From CAVQBJ01 sp963819075 (GTDB lineage Bacteria > Actinomycetota > Thermoleophilia > Solirubrobacterales > Solirubrobacteraceae), in contig CAWFUP010000005.1 of the NCBI GenBank assembly GCA_963819075.1, positions 62,001-126,000 of the forward strand: 64,000 nt of DNA, read 5' to 3'. Positions within the stretch are counted from its first letter, which is position 1; each line of letters begins with the position of its first letter. Positions 33,994 through 42,421 of the stretch are shown piece after piece. The notes below the pieces were generated by a model. It was not told where the DNA came from. It made no database searches and saw only the letters and a list, made by a program, of their open reading frames with translations. The translations under genes and the position numbers were made by a program.

Positions 33994-36486
33994 TCAGCCA
34001 GCTCTTCGCCCCGGATCGATTCGCCGCAGGGCGAGACCGGTGGCGGCCAGGGCGACGGCGGCGATCGCCGCCAGGGCCGCGGCGTCCTTCCACCAGGCGG
34101 CGGGCGTGTGATCCCAGCTCGGGTCGCCCCGATCGCCGGTGGCCAGGGCGGTGAACAGGGGGGCCGGATCGCGTAGGTTCACCGACGGAGTGCGTGTGAG
34201 CACGCCGGTGAGCGCCTGCAGGTTGTTGAGATCGCTGGTCGAGGCGACGATCGCGAATCCCCAGCGAGCGCTCGACACGTACCCGAGCTGCTTGAGCACC
34301 GGCTTGTTGCCGATCTGGGGGAAGACGCCGCCGAGCGCGAGCACGAGCTGGAACACGAGCACGACCGGGAGCACCGTGGTCGCGCGATCCGAGGTCCGCG
34401 CGAGCGCGGAGATGAGCAGCCCGATGCACATCGCGGCGATGCCCGCGAGCGCGGCGCCGAGGACCAGCTCGCCGAGCGGCCAGCCGAGGATCGATGCGTA
34501 CACGGGGCCGCCCTGGTCGGCGGTCGCGAGCGCGACGAGTACGGCGGCCTGCAGCACCGTGACGACGCCGAGGGTGGTCGCCTTCGAGGCCACGTAGGCC
34601 GAGATCGACAGGCCGCCCGCGCGTTCTCGCCGAAAGATCGGGAGCTCCTTGGCGATCTCGCGCACCGCGTTGGACATCCCGAGCCAGGTGACGCCGAGCA
34701 CGACGACGAGCAGCACGAGGCTCGCCTGGGAGATGAGCCGCAGCTGCGACGCCGGCGCCGGAGCGAGCTCGCCCGAGGGAAGCGCGACGAGCATCAGCAG
34801 GCCGAGCACTGGGGCCTGCGCGAGAACGAGCGCGAGGTTGCGCCGGTCCGCCGCGAGCACCGCGAAGGAGCGGCGCGTCAGCGTCACGTATTGCTTGAAC
34901 CATCCGCGCGAGCGCAGCACATGGGTCGCGGCCGCGGCCGCGACCGCCGGCGGCGCCGCGAGCGCCGGCTCCTCGCTCGAGCCGTTGGCCGCAGACTCGG
35001 CCACGCCGCCGCGCCGCACGTACTGCTCGTAGGCGGGATGGGCGCGGAAGCGCGCACCCCAGTCGGTCTCGGGGTGCTCGTCGAGCTCGCTGAAGACCTC
35101 GGCGTACTCGCGGCGCTCGAAGTACGCGGCGACGAGCTGGGGCGGACCGAAGTACGCGAGCTTGCCGCCCGGCGCGAGCACGAGCACGCGGTCGCACAGC
35201 CGCAGGCTCTGGGTGCTGTGGGTGATGACCACGACGGTCCGGCCGCGGTCGGCGAGCGCGCGCAGGATCTCCATCACGCCGCGCTCGTAGTTCGGATCCA
35301 GGCCGGACGTCGGTTCGTCGAGGAACAGCAGCGACGGCTCGCTCAGCAGCTCGAGCGCAACGCTCACGCGCTTGCGCTGCCCGCCCGAGAGCTGCCCGAC
35401 CGGGATGTCGGCCCGGTGATCGAGTCCGAGCTCGTCGATGACGTCCTGCACCCGTCGCCGGCGCTCGGAGGCGTCGGTATCCGCCGCGAAGCGCAGGGCG
35501 GCCGCATAGGTAAGGGCCTCGCGCGCCGTCAGCTCGGTGTGCACGACATCGTCCTGGGGAACGAACCCGATGCGCCGCCGCAGCGCGTCGTAGTTGGCGT
35601 ACAGGCTCTGATCGTCGTAGCGCACGTCTCCCTCGGTGGCGAAGCGAAAGCCGGTGAGGGCATTCATGAGCGTCGACTTGCCCGATCCGGACGGGCCGAT
35701 CACGGCGAGCATCGAGCGAGGCTCGAGCGAGAAGCTCACGTCGTCGAGAAGCACGGTGCCGTCGGCCAGGCGCACCGACAGGCCGACGGCGGCGTAGGCG
35801 ACGTCCCCGCTGTCGGCGACCGGCTGCAGCTCGTTGCCGACGAGTCGGTAGGCGTGACTGCCGACGAGGATCACGTCGAGCGCCGCCAGCGTCTGGCGCG
35901 TGATGCGGTGACCGTTGACGAACGTCCCGTTGTGGCTGTCGAGGTCGACGATGTCATAGCCGCCGGCCTCGCCCCGGCGCAGCTCGGCGTGCCGCCGGGA
36001 CACGAGCAGGTCGTCGACGACGATGTTGCTGGTCGGATCGCGCCCGATGCGCACGATCGGCGCGGTCAGCGCGAACGTGCCTCCCGGAGCGCGTGGATCA
36101 TCTCGCGGCCGCGCGCCCGTGTGGCCGTCGAGGACCGCCTGGGCGCCGTCGAAGTCGTGCGTCAGCTGGTCGAGGGTCCGGGTCGAGGCCGGCGCGAGCT
36201 CCACAAGCGGCCCGTCGTGTGGATCGCCGAGACGCAGCGGCAGCGACCCCGCGATTGGCAGGCGTGTGATCTGCTGTCCGTCGAGGAACACGCCGTGCGC
36301 CGGATCGGGGCTCTCTACGGTCCAGCGGTCGCCGTCGTAGCGCAGCAGGAGGTGGCGAGGACCGACGTGCTCGAGCGCCAGGCGCACGAGGCAGCTGTCG
36401 TCCCGGCCGAAGCTGATCTCGCCGAGCGCCGCGCTGAAGATGGCTTCCCGGCCGTTGACGCTCACCGCGATATCCGTTGCGGCCAT
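33994..36486 (-). CDS. FHA-domain ABC transporter (ATPase and ABC-2 membrane domain fused)
   Basis: This 830-residue exporter resembles mycobacterial Rv1747. In order: a first FHA domain (about 10-75, ISFGRDDSCLVRL), a second FHA domain (about 125-210, VRIGRDPTSNIVVDDLLVSRRHAEL and NGTFVNG), an ABC ATPase with GPSGSGKST, LSGGQRKRVSVA and LLFLDEPTSGLDPN, and about six membrane segments (540-820). FHA domains bind phosphothreonine, so activity is probably set by a Ser/Thr kinase; one is encoded divergently 67 bp away. ATG 36486 is preferred over a GTG at 36516 because CACAAT lies 8 nt upstream. Substrate unknown; a cell-envelope lipid is plausible by analogy. Confidence 0.9.
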   Translation of the reverse strand: MAATDIAVSVNGREAIFSAALGEISFGRDDSCLVRLALEHVGPRHLLLRYDGDRWTVESPDPAHGVFLDGQQITRLPIAGSLPLRLGDPHDGPLVELAPASTRTLDQLTHDFDGAQAVLDGHTGARPRDDPRAPGGTFALTAPIVRIGRDPTSNIVVDDLLVSRRHAELRRGEAGGYDIVDLDSHNGTFVNGHRITRQTLAALDVILVGSHAYRLVGNELQPVADSGDVAYAAVGLSVRLADGTVLLDDVSFSLEPRSMLAVIGPSGSGKSTLMNALTGFRFATEGDVRYDDQSLYANYDALRRRIGFVPQDDVVHTELTAREALTYAAALRFAADTDASERRRRVQDVIDELGLDHRADIPVGQLSGGQRKRVSVALELLSEPSLLFLDEPTSGLDPNYERGVMEILRALADRGRTVVVITHSTQSLRLCDRVLVLAPGGKLAYFGPPQLVAAYFERREYAEVFSELDEHPETDWGARFRAHPAYEQYVRRGGVAESAANGSSEEPALAAPPAVAAAAATHVLRSRGWFKQYVTLTRRSFAVLAADRRNLALVLAQAPVLGLLMLVALPSGELAPAPASQLRLISQASLVLLVVVLGVTWLGMSNAVREIAKELPIFRRERAGGLSISAYVASKATTLGVVTVLQAAVLVALATADQGGPVYASILGWPLGELVLGAALAGIAAMCIGLLISALARTSDRATTVLPVVLVFQLVLALGGVFPQIGNKPVLKQLGYVSSARWGFAIVASTSDLNNLQALTGVLTRTPSVNLRDPAPLFTALATGDRGDPSWDHTPAAWWKDAAALAAIAAVALAATGLALRRIDPGRRAG

Positions 36487-36541
36487 GTCCGCGGATTGTG
36501 TCAGCCTCGCCGGCACGGTCGCTTTCGGCCACGGTCCTGGT

Positions 36542-36547
36542 TACCCT
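36542..36547 (+). promoter_or_regulatory. -10 box (TACCCT) for the kinase gene
   Basis: TACCCT ends 6 nt before the GTG at 36554, in the 67-bp divergent region shared with the FHA-ABC gene. It fits a leaderless transcript. Confidence 0.4.
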
Positions 36548-36553
36548 GGGATC

Positions 36554-37852
36554 GTGGCCACACCGAGCAGCACCGGCGTCCTGCCGGGACAAACGCTCGG
36601 GGGGTACCGGATCGTGGCGGCGTTGGCGCCAGGGGCCACCGGTGCCGTCTACCGCGCTGCGTCCGGCGATGGCGACGGCATGCGTGAGGTCGCGATCAAG
36701 CGCATGCTCAACCCGGACACGAGCGCGCGCTTTGAGATCGAGGCCCGCCTCCTGCTCGGCCTCGAGCATCCGCGCGTCGTCAAGGTGCTCGACCACTTCG
36801 AGGACGAGAGCGGGACGTACTGCATCGTCATGGAGCTGGTGAGCGGCACCGACCTCGGTCGGATGCTGTGGGATCGCGGGGCTCCCGGACTCCCCGTCGG
36901 CGACGTCGTCGAGTGGGTCAGCCAGTCCTGCGAGGCGCTCCAATACACCCACGAGCAGCAGATCGTCCACGGCGACGTCAAGCCGCAGAACCTCATCTGC
37001 GGGCCCGACGGCGTCGTCCTCGTCGACTTCGGGGCGGCGACCGCGCTCGACGCCGGTGGGGTCGGCGTGGCGCGCATGGGCACGCCCGGCTTCATGGCGC
37101 CGGAGGTGTTCAGCGGCGGCATGGTCTCCGTGCGCAGCGACGTCTACTCGCTGGCCGCGACGGCCTGGCACCTGCTCCGTGGCGAACCGCCGGTATTCGG
37201 CGAGCCGACTCCTCTCGCCACCACGGTGGCCGGCGTGACCCCGGAGCTCGAACAGGCACTCCGCCGCGGGCTCGATCTCGCTCCCGAGCGCCGGATCGCG
37301 TCGGCCACGGCGCTCGCGGACGCGCTCGGGGCGCCGCTGCGCGAGCACGGCGGGCTGTCGCTGGCGGCCAGCATCGACGATGGTGTCGACCGCTCGCTCA
37401 TCGAGGCCGTTGTGCAGACCGCGGCCGGCGTCTTCGAGGCGGCCGCCGCGTCGATCGCGCTCATCGACCGCGATAGCGGTGAGCTCGTGTACGAGTCGGC
37501 GTGGGGCGCCGGCGCGCGCGAGGTCGTCGGGATGCGCCTCCCGCCCGGCGTCGGCATCGCCGGCGCCGTCGCGGCCCGGGGCGAGCCGCAGGCCGTGCCC
37601 GACTGCCGCGCCGACGACCGCTTCGCCGCCGAGGTCGCCCGCGGCACCGGCTACGTCCCGCACACGATGCTCGTCGTCCCGCTCGTCCGGGCCGGCGTCC
37701 CCGTCGGGGTGCTGTCGCTGCTCGATCGCCGCGGCGGGCGCTCCTACGATCGCGACGACATCGACCGAGCTGAGCTCTTTGCCGAGCTGGCGCTGCGGAC
37801 GATCGGCGCTGCGAGCGCCCCTCAGGCCGCCTCGGTGCGCCCGGCGAGCTGA
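36554..37852 (+). CDS. Ser/Thr protein kinase with C-terminal GAF domain
   Basis: The 432-residue soluble protein starts with a PknB-type kinase domain (about 15-270): glycine loop LAPGATGAVYRA, VAIKRM lysine, catalytic HGDVKPQNL (HGD replacing HRD), DFG and GTPGFMAPE. Residues about 285-425 form a GAF domain with VVGMRLPPGVGIAGAVAARG, likely to bind a small ligand. No membrane segment is seen, unlike PknB. The adjacent divergent gene encodes an FHA-ABC exporter, the likely substrate by analogy to PknF-Rv1747. The GTG start has a TACCCT box 6 nt upstream. Its 3' end overlaps convergent rlmN by 31 bp. Confidence 0.88.
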   Translation: MATPSSTGVLPGQTLGGYRIVAALAPGATGAVYRAASGDGDGMREVAIKRMLNPDTSARFEIEARLLLGLEHPRVVKVLDHFEDESGTYCIVMELVSGTDLGRMLWDRGAPGLPVGDVVEWVSQSCEALQYTHEQQIVHGDVKPQNLICGPDGVVLVDFGAATALDAGGVGVARMGTPGFMAPEVFSGGMVSVRSDVYSLAATAWHLLRGEPPVFGEPTPLATTVAGVTPELEQALRRGLDLAPERRIASATALADALGAPLREHGGLSLAASIDDGVDRSLIEAVVQTAAGVFEAAAASIALIDRDSGELVYESAWGAGAREVVGMRLPPGVGIAGAVAARGEPQAVPDCRADDRFAAEVARGTGYVPHTMLVVPLVRAGVPVGVLSLLDRRGGRSYDRDDIDRAELFAELALRTIGAASAPQAASVRPAS

Positions 37853-38821
37853 CCACAGGCCGCATCGATGTCGCGCCCTCGAGTGAGGCGCACGGTGGCC
37901 GGCAGCCCGCGTTCCTCGAGGGCCGCCTTGAAGGCGGCGATCGCCTCACGCCCCGAGCCTTCGTAGGGCGAGCCCGTCGGGTTGTAGGGGATGAGGTTGA
38001 CCTTGAAGATGCGCGGATCGAGCGCGCGCGCCAGTTCGAGCGCCTGCTCATAGCGGTCGTTGACGCCGGCGAGCATCACGTACTCGACGAAGACGCGCCG
38101 ACGTCGGCGCGCGTGGTAGGCCCGGCACGCCGCAAGCACGTCGGCGAGCGGATAGCGGTCGTTGACCGGCATCAGCTGGGAGCGCAAGCGCGTCCTCGGG
38201 TGCGTGCAGCGAGAGGGCGAGGCGCAGTGGCATGTCGGTGGCGGCGAGGCGCTCGATCCCCGGAATCCAGCCGACCGTCGAGATCGCGGTGCGCCGGTGG
38301 GTGATCCCGAGGTCGGGCAGCCGCTCGCAGGCCGCGAGCACGTTGTCGAGGTTGAGCATCGGCTCGCCCATCCCCATGAACACGAGGTGATTGGGCGCCG
38401 ACGTCGCGTCGCGGCGTCGGAAGTGCAGGACCTGATCGAGGACCTCGCTTGCGGTGAGGTTGCGTCCGAACCGCATCGCGCCGGTGGCGCAGAACGTGCA
38501 GGTGAGCGGGCAGCCCGACTGCGAGGAGACGCAGATCGAACGGCGCCCGTCGCGGTAGCGCATGAGGACCGTCTCCAGCGGCCGGCCATCGACCGTGCTC
38601 AGGAGCGCCTTCACGGTGCCGTCGGAGGCGACCTGCTCGCCGCGCAGCGTCAGCGTCGACAGCGGCAACGTCGCGGCCAGCGCCTCGCGCAGGGCTCGCG
38701 GCACGTTGGTCATCTCGGCGTACGAGCTCGCTCCCTGCGCCAGCCAGCGCCACACCTGCTCGGCGCGGAAGCGCGGCTCGCGGCGCTCGGCCAGGGTCTC
38801 GGTCAGTGCCGTCAGATCCAT
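37822..38821 (-). CDS. rlmN: 23S rRNA/tRNA adenine-C2 methyltransferase RlmN, with apparent frameshift
   Basis: RlmN is a radical SAM enzyme that methylates C2 of A2503 in 23S rRNA and A37 in some tRNAs. The CxxxCxxC cluster motif reads CPLTCTFC, preceded by SSQSGCP and followed by GMGEPMLN, and SLHAPEDAL ends the first frame. One extra base at about 38185 (CTTGCGCTCC on the minus strand) moves the rest +1, where RSQLMPVNDRYPL, FVEYVMLAGVND and NLIPYNPTG continue as expected. Homologues read ..LRSxLMPxN.. with no extra residue, so a single inserted base fits exactly. Corrected length is about 332 residues. Confidence 0.9.
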
Positions 38822-38829
38822 GCGGACCC

Positions 38830-38835
38830 TATGGT
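38830..38835 (+). promoter_or_regulatory. -10 box (TATGGT) for rluB
   Basis: TATGGT ends 9 nt before the ATG at 38845, which fits a leaderless start. Confidence 0.45.
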
Positions 38836-38844
38836 GGCAGCGTC

Positions 38845-39561
38845 ATGCGCCTGGCCAAGTACATCGCTCACGCCGGAGTCGCCTCGCGCCGCGGCGCCGA
38901 GGAGATCATCCGCGCCGGTCGCGTCACCGTCGACGGGCAGACCGTGCTCGATCCGGCCCGCGACGTCGGCGACATCCATCGCGTCGCCGTCGACGGAGAG
39001 CCGCTCGCCGGCGCCGAGGCGCGCGTCGTCTACGCGCTGCACAAGCCGCGCGGCGTCGTCTCGACCGCCCGCGACCCGCAGGGCCGCCCGACCGTCGTGG
39101 AGCTCGTCGGCCGCGACGCCCGGCGGCTGTACCCGGTCGGACGGCTCGACGCCGACTCGACCGGGCTCATCCTGCTCACGAACGACGGCGAGCTCGCCCA
39201 CCGGCTCACCCACCCGAGCTTCGAGGTGCCTCGCACGTACCGCGCGCGTGTCTCCGGCCCGCCGTTGCGCGAGCCGGTGCTGCAACGGCTGCGCGACGGC
39301 GTGCAGCTCGACGACGGCGCGACGGCGCCCGCGCGCGTGCGCCGCCTCGGCGCGCACGAGCTCGAGATCACGCTGCACGAGGGGCGCAATCGCCAGGTCC
39401 GCCGGATGTGTGAGGCCGTCGGGCATCCGGTGCGCTCGCTCACCCGCATCCGTTACGGACCCCTCGAGCTCGGCGACCTGGCCCCCGGCGCGCACCGCCG
39501 GCTGTCGGCCGCCGACGTCGCTCGTCTGCGTGAGTCGGTATGGAAGAATCGGCCCCGATGA
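38845..39561 (+). CDS. rluB: 23S rRNA pseudouridine synthase, RluB/RsuA family
   Basis: The enzyme isomerises uridine to pseudouridine in ribosomal RNA. The 238-residue protein has an N-terminal S4 RNA-binding domain (MRLAKYIAHAGVASRRGAEE), then the catalytic motif GRLDADSTGLILLTNDG with its aspartate, YRARV, and EGRNRQVRRM. ATG 38845 is the natural start because the S4 domain begins there. The stop overlaps the aroH ATG (ATGA). The specific target (RluB site U2605) is inferred from family resemblance and gene position beside scpAB, as in many genomes. Confidence 0.9.
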   Translation: MRLAKYIAHAGVASRRGAEEIIRAGRVTVDGQTVLDPARDVGDIHRVAVDGEPLAGAEARVVYALHKPRGVVSTARDPQGRPTVVELVGRDARRLYPVGRLDADSTGLILLTNDGELAHRLTHPSFEVPRTYRARVSGPPLREPVLQRLRDGVQLDDGATAPARVRRLGAHELEITLHEGRNRQVRRMCEAVGHPVRSLTRIRYGPLELGDLAPGAHRRLSAADVARLRESVWKNRPR

Positions 39562-39923
39562 GGCTCTTCGCCCTGCGTGGCGCAGTCACCACCGCCCGCA
39601 ACGAGGCCGAGGAGATCGTCGAGGCGACGACCGAGCTGATGACGACGCTCATCGAGCGCAACTCGCTCACGGCCGATCGCGTCGTCAGCTGCATCTTCAC
39701 GGCCACGAATGATCTCGATGCCGAGTTCCCGGCTGTGGCCGCGCGGCGGCTCGGGTTCGACCGGGTGCCACTGCTCTGTGCCCGCGAGATCGACGTTCCC
39801 GGTTCCCTGCCGCGCGTCATCCGGGTGCTCCTGCACTACTACGCCGACGAGGACCACGTGTCGCGCCACGTGTACCTGCGCGACGCCGTCGCGCTGCGCG
39901 CCGACCTGGAGTCGGCGCAGTAG
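39558..39923 (+). CDS. aroH: Monofunctional chorismate mutase, AroH class
   Basis: AroH converts chorismate to prephenate, the branch to Phe and Tyr. The 121-residue protein matches the trimeric AroH fold: MRLFALRGAVTTARNEAEEI at the start, SCIFTATNDLDAEFPAVAAR in the middle and RVLLHYYADED near the end. The ATG overlaps the rluB stop. It opens the aromatic amino acid block that continues with hisC, aroF, tyrA and aroA. Confidence 0.94.
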   Translation: MRLFALRGAVTTARNEAEEIVEATTELMTTLIERNSLTADRVVSCIFTATNDLDAEFPAVAARRLGFDRVPLLCAREIDVPGSLPRVIRVLLHYYADEDHVSRHVYLRDAVALRADLESAQ

Positions 39924-39942
39924 CCGCGCCGCGCGCGGACGC

Positions 39943-39957
39943 GTCACACTGTGTGAC
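39943..39957. promoter_or_regulatory. Perfect 15-bp palindrome before hisC
   Basis: GTCACAC-T-GTGTGAC ends 3 nt before the hisC ATG, and the CACACT within it could also serve as a -10 box. Such a position would let a bound regulator block hisC transcription or translation. The regulator is unknown. Confidence 0.4.
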
Positions 39958-39960
39958 AGA

Positions 39961-41041
39961 ATGACGCTCGAGTTCTCCGCCGCGGTCTCACGTATTCCCG
40001 CCTATCCGGCGGCCAATGGCTACGCGTTGCGCGAGCCGCTCGTGCGCCTGGCCAGCAACGAGTCGCCGTATCCGCCGATCCCGGCGGTCGTGGAGGCGAT
40101 TACTCGCGTGCTGCCGCAGCTCAACCGCTATCCGGACCCGACGAGCGCGCGACTGCGCCGGGCCCTGTCGGACCGCTACGGCGTCCCGGCCGAGCGCATC
40201 GCCGTCGGTAACGGCTCGTGTGACCTACTGCTCGCCGCCGGGCAGGCGCTGCTCGAGCCCGGCGCCGAGCTCGTGTACGCCTGGCCATCGTTCTCGGAGT
40301 ACCCGCATCTGGCCGCCGCCTCGGGCGCCACCGAGGTCCGCGTTTCGCTCGACGCCGACGAGCGTCACGACCTCGCGGCGATGCTCGCAGGAGGTGACCG
40401 TCGCGACGCGGCTCGTCATCGTCTGCAACCCGAACAACCCCACGGGCACGGCGCTGCCGCTCGATGACCTCGCCGCGTTCGTCGCCGAGGTGCCGCGCCA
40501 CGTGTGCGTGATCCTCGACGAGGCCTACTGTGAGTTCAACCTGCTCGACGATCCCGACGCCTCGGTCGAGCTCCTCGCCCGCCACCCGAACCTCGTGCTG
40601 CTGCGCACGTTCTCGAAGGTGTACGGGCTGTGCGGATTGCGGGTCGGCTTCGCCCTCTGCGGCTCGGATGAGCTGCCGGGCGCGGTCAACCTGATCCGCC
40701 AGCCGTTCCACTGCAACGCCGCCGCCCAGGCTGCCGCGGTCGAGGCGCTCGCACATCAGGACGTCGTGGCCGACCGGGTGACGCGGACGATCGCCGAACG
40801 CGAGGCGATGCAGGAGGCGCTGGCCACGCTCGGACTGCATGCCGCCGACTCGCAGGCCAACTTCTGCTGGGTGCACCTCGGCGACGGACGCGACGAGCAG
40901 ACCGTCCTCGACGGGCTGGCCGAGCGCGGCGTGCTCGTCCGCAGCGGCGCCGCGCTCGGACGCGGCGGAACACTGCGCGTGACCTGTGGCACCGAGCAGG
41001 AGAACGCGCGCTTCGTGGCCGCGCTCGAAGCGCTGCTGTGA
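39961..41041 (+). CDS. hisC: Histidinol-phosphate/aromatic aminotransferase, with apparent frameshift
   Basis: This PLP aminotransferase of the HisC family acts on histidinol phosphate or, in this aromatic context, on aromatic keto acids or prephenate. The first frame from ATG 39961 has LASNESPYPP and the nucleotide-like AVGNGSCDLL. At about 40390 (GCAGGAGGTG) one extra base shifts +1, and VCNPNNPTGT, LDEAYCEF and the PLP lysine site TFSKVYGLCGLRVG follow to 41041. Corrected length is about 359 residues. The neighbouring aroH, aroF and tyrA genes favour a role in Phe/Tyr synthesis, perhaps dual with histidine. Confidence 0.88.
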
Positions 41042-41058
41042 ACAACCGTTGGCGCCGC

Positions 41059-41087
41059 TCGACCGCGCCCGTTCGGTCTGCTACAAA
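41059..41087 (+). promoter_or_regulatory. Candidate promoter of the aroF leader
   Basis: TCGACC (41059-41064) and TACAAA (41082-41087) are 17 nt apart. Transcription would begin near 41094, about 8 nt before the leader ORF ATG at 41102. Confidence 0.45.
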
Positions 41088-41101
41088 CTGAGTCGAACGC
41101 C

Positions 41102-41191
41102 ATGACCGCGCCGTCCGATCATCCGTCGTCGCACCCCGCCCTCGCCGAGGGCGCTTGGCGTTCGTATCGCTACGCCTGGCGATTTAGCTAG
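41102..41191 (+). CDS. Aromatic leader peptide of the aroF operon (putative attenuator)
   Basis: This 29-codon ORF ends in AWRSYRYAWRFS and TAG: Trp19, Tyr22, Tyr24, Trp26 and Phe28, five aromatic residues in the last eleven. It uses TAT and TTT, both uncommon in this GC-rich sequence. The next long gene is DAHP synthase, the entry step to all three amino acids. CGCCT within the Tyr-Ala-Trp codons (41173-41177) can pair with AGGCG (41190-41194), which alternatively pairs as AGGCGCTC (41190-41197) with GAGCGCCT (41261-41268). A ribosome stalled on the aromatic codons would choose between these. This is the layout of a classic leader-peptide attenuator. No Shine-Dalgarno is seen; the mRNA may be nearly leaderless. 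Confidence 0.7.
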   Translation: MTAPSDHPSSHPALAEGAWRSYRYAWRFS

Positions 41192-41268
41192 GCGCTCCGG
41201 CCTTCGCTCGCCCCCGCCGGGCGAGCCCCGTCGGCCGCACCTCCGAGCCCCCAGTGGGCTGAGCGCCT
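41173..41268 (+). promoter_or_regulatory. Alternative RNA hairpins after the aromatic leader peptide
   Basis: Four stems are visible: 41173-41177 with 41190-41194; 41190-41197 with 41261-41268 (8 bp, perfect); 41206-41213 with 41219-41226 (8 bp, perfect, 5-nt loop); 41246-41250 with 41256-41260. The first two are mutually exclusive. No T tract follows, so termination may rely on GC-rich hairpins or Rho, or control may act on translation. Confidence 0.55.
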
Positions 41269-41337
41269 TCTCGACGGGCACCCCGCGCCCACCCCGGCGG
41301 AGACCTACCCTCCCAGGAGCATGCGAAAGGAACGACG

Positions 41338-42363
41338 ATGATGATCGTGATGAAAGCGACGGCGACCGAGGACGAGATCGCCGCGGCCATAGAGCGGATC
41401 GAATCGGCAGGCGCCCGCGCCCATCCGATCCAGGGCGAGGAGGTGACGGTGATCGGCGCCATCGGCGACCGTGAGCACATCGCCCGGCTGGACCTCGCCA
41501 CGGCGCCCGGCGTCGACCGTGTGATGCCGATCCTCAAGCCGTACAAGCTCGCCTCCGCCGAGCTGCGCGGCGGCGAGCGGTCGGTGCTGCAGATCGGCGG
41601 ACGCAAGGTAGGCGGCGAGCACTTCGCGCTCATCGCGGGGCCGTGCACCGTCGAGACCCGCGAGCAGACGCTGCGGACCGCCCAGGTCGTGGCCGCCGCC
41701 GGCGCGGCGATGTTCCGCGGCGGCGCCTACAAGCCGCGCACGTCGCCGTACTCCTTCCAGGGTCTCGGACAGGAGGGGCTGCGGATGCTCGCCGAGGCCA
41801 AGGCGCAGACCGGCCTGCCGATCGTCACCGAGCTGATGGACCTGCGCGATCTGGACGCCGTGCTCGAGGTTGCCGACGTCGTCCAGATCGGGGCGCGCAA
41901 CATGCAGAATTACACGCTGCTCACCGAGGTGGGGCGCAGCGGGCGCCCGGTGCTGCTCAAGCGCGGCCTCTCGGCCACCCTCGACGAGCTGCTGATGGCG
42001 GCCGAGTACATCCTCAAGGAGGGCAACGAGGGCGTGATGCTCTGCGAGCGCGGCATCCGCACGTTCGAGACGGCGTACCGCTTCACGCTCGACCTCATGG
42101 CCGTGCCCGTGCTGAAGGGCCTCACCCACCTCCCGGTGATCGTCGATCCGAGCCATGCCGCGGGCCGCCGCGACCTCGTGTTACCGCTCTCGCTGGCCGC
42201 TGCGGCCGCCGGCGCCGATGGCATCATCGTCGAGGTGCATCCCGATCCCGACCGGGCCGTCTGCGACGGACCGCAGGCGCTGCCGGCGGACGAGTTCGCT
42301 GATTTCGCGGCGGCGGTCGAGCGCGCCACGGCGCTCGCGGGCAAGGCATTCGCCCCGGCATGA
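41338..42363 (+). CDS. aroF: 3-deoxy-D-arabino-heptulosonate 7-phosphate synthase, AroF type with N-terminal regulatory domain
   Basis: DAHP synthase condenses phosphoenolpyruvate and erythrose 4-phosphate, the first shikimate step. The 341-residue protein has a ferredoxin-like/ACT-type N-terminal domain (about 1-70, MIVMKATATEDEIAAAIERI), like Thermotoga DAHPS, which carries feedback inhibition by aromatic amino acids. The catalytic barrel has IAGPCTVET, RGGAYKPRTSPYSFQGLG, IGARNMQNY and VDPSHAAGRRD. The ATG at 41338 has AAAGGA 6 nt upstream. A possible attenuator precedes it, and tyrA follows 58 nt downstream. Confidence 0.95.
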   Translation: MMIVMKATATEDEIAAAIERIESAGARAHPIQGEEVTVIGAIGDREHIARLDLATAPGVDRVMPILKPYKLASAELRGGERSVLQIGGRKVGGEHFALIAGPCTVETREQTLRTAQVVAAAGAAMFRGGAYKPRTSPYSFQGLGQEGLRMLAEAKAQTGLPIVTELMDLRDLDAVLEVADVVQIGARNMQNYTLLTEVGRSGRPVLLKRGLSATLDELLMAAEYILKEGNEGVMLCERGIRTFETAYRFTLDLMAVPVLKGLTHLPVIVDPSHAAGRRDLVLPLSLAAAAAGADGIIVEVHPDPDRAVCDGPQALPADEFADFAAAVERATALAGKAFAPA

Positions 42364-42421
42364 CGGGCGCCCGCCGCGAGCATGCCGGTACCCGCGCGCA
42401 CGCCGCGGGAGCGTGCCGGCG

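Noticed and set aside
33009..34111. Plus-strand extension of scpB across the DUF5995 region
   Set aside because: The encoded sequence lacks family features, and the opposite strand encodes a recognisable DUF5995 protein.
41321..41341. Mini-ORF MRKERR overlapping the aroF start
   Set aside because: Its AGGAG lies only 1 nt before the ATG, too close for initiation; the downstream AAAGGA is correctly spaced for aroF instead.
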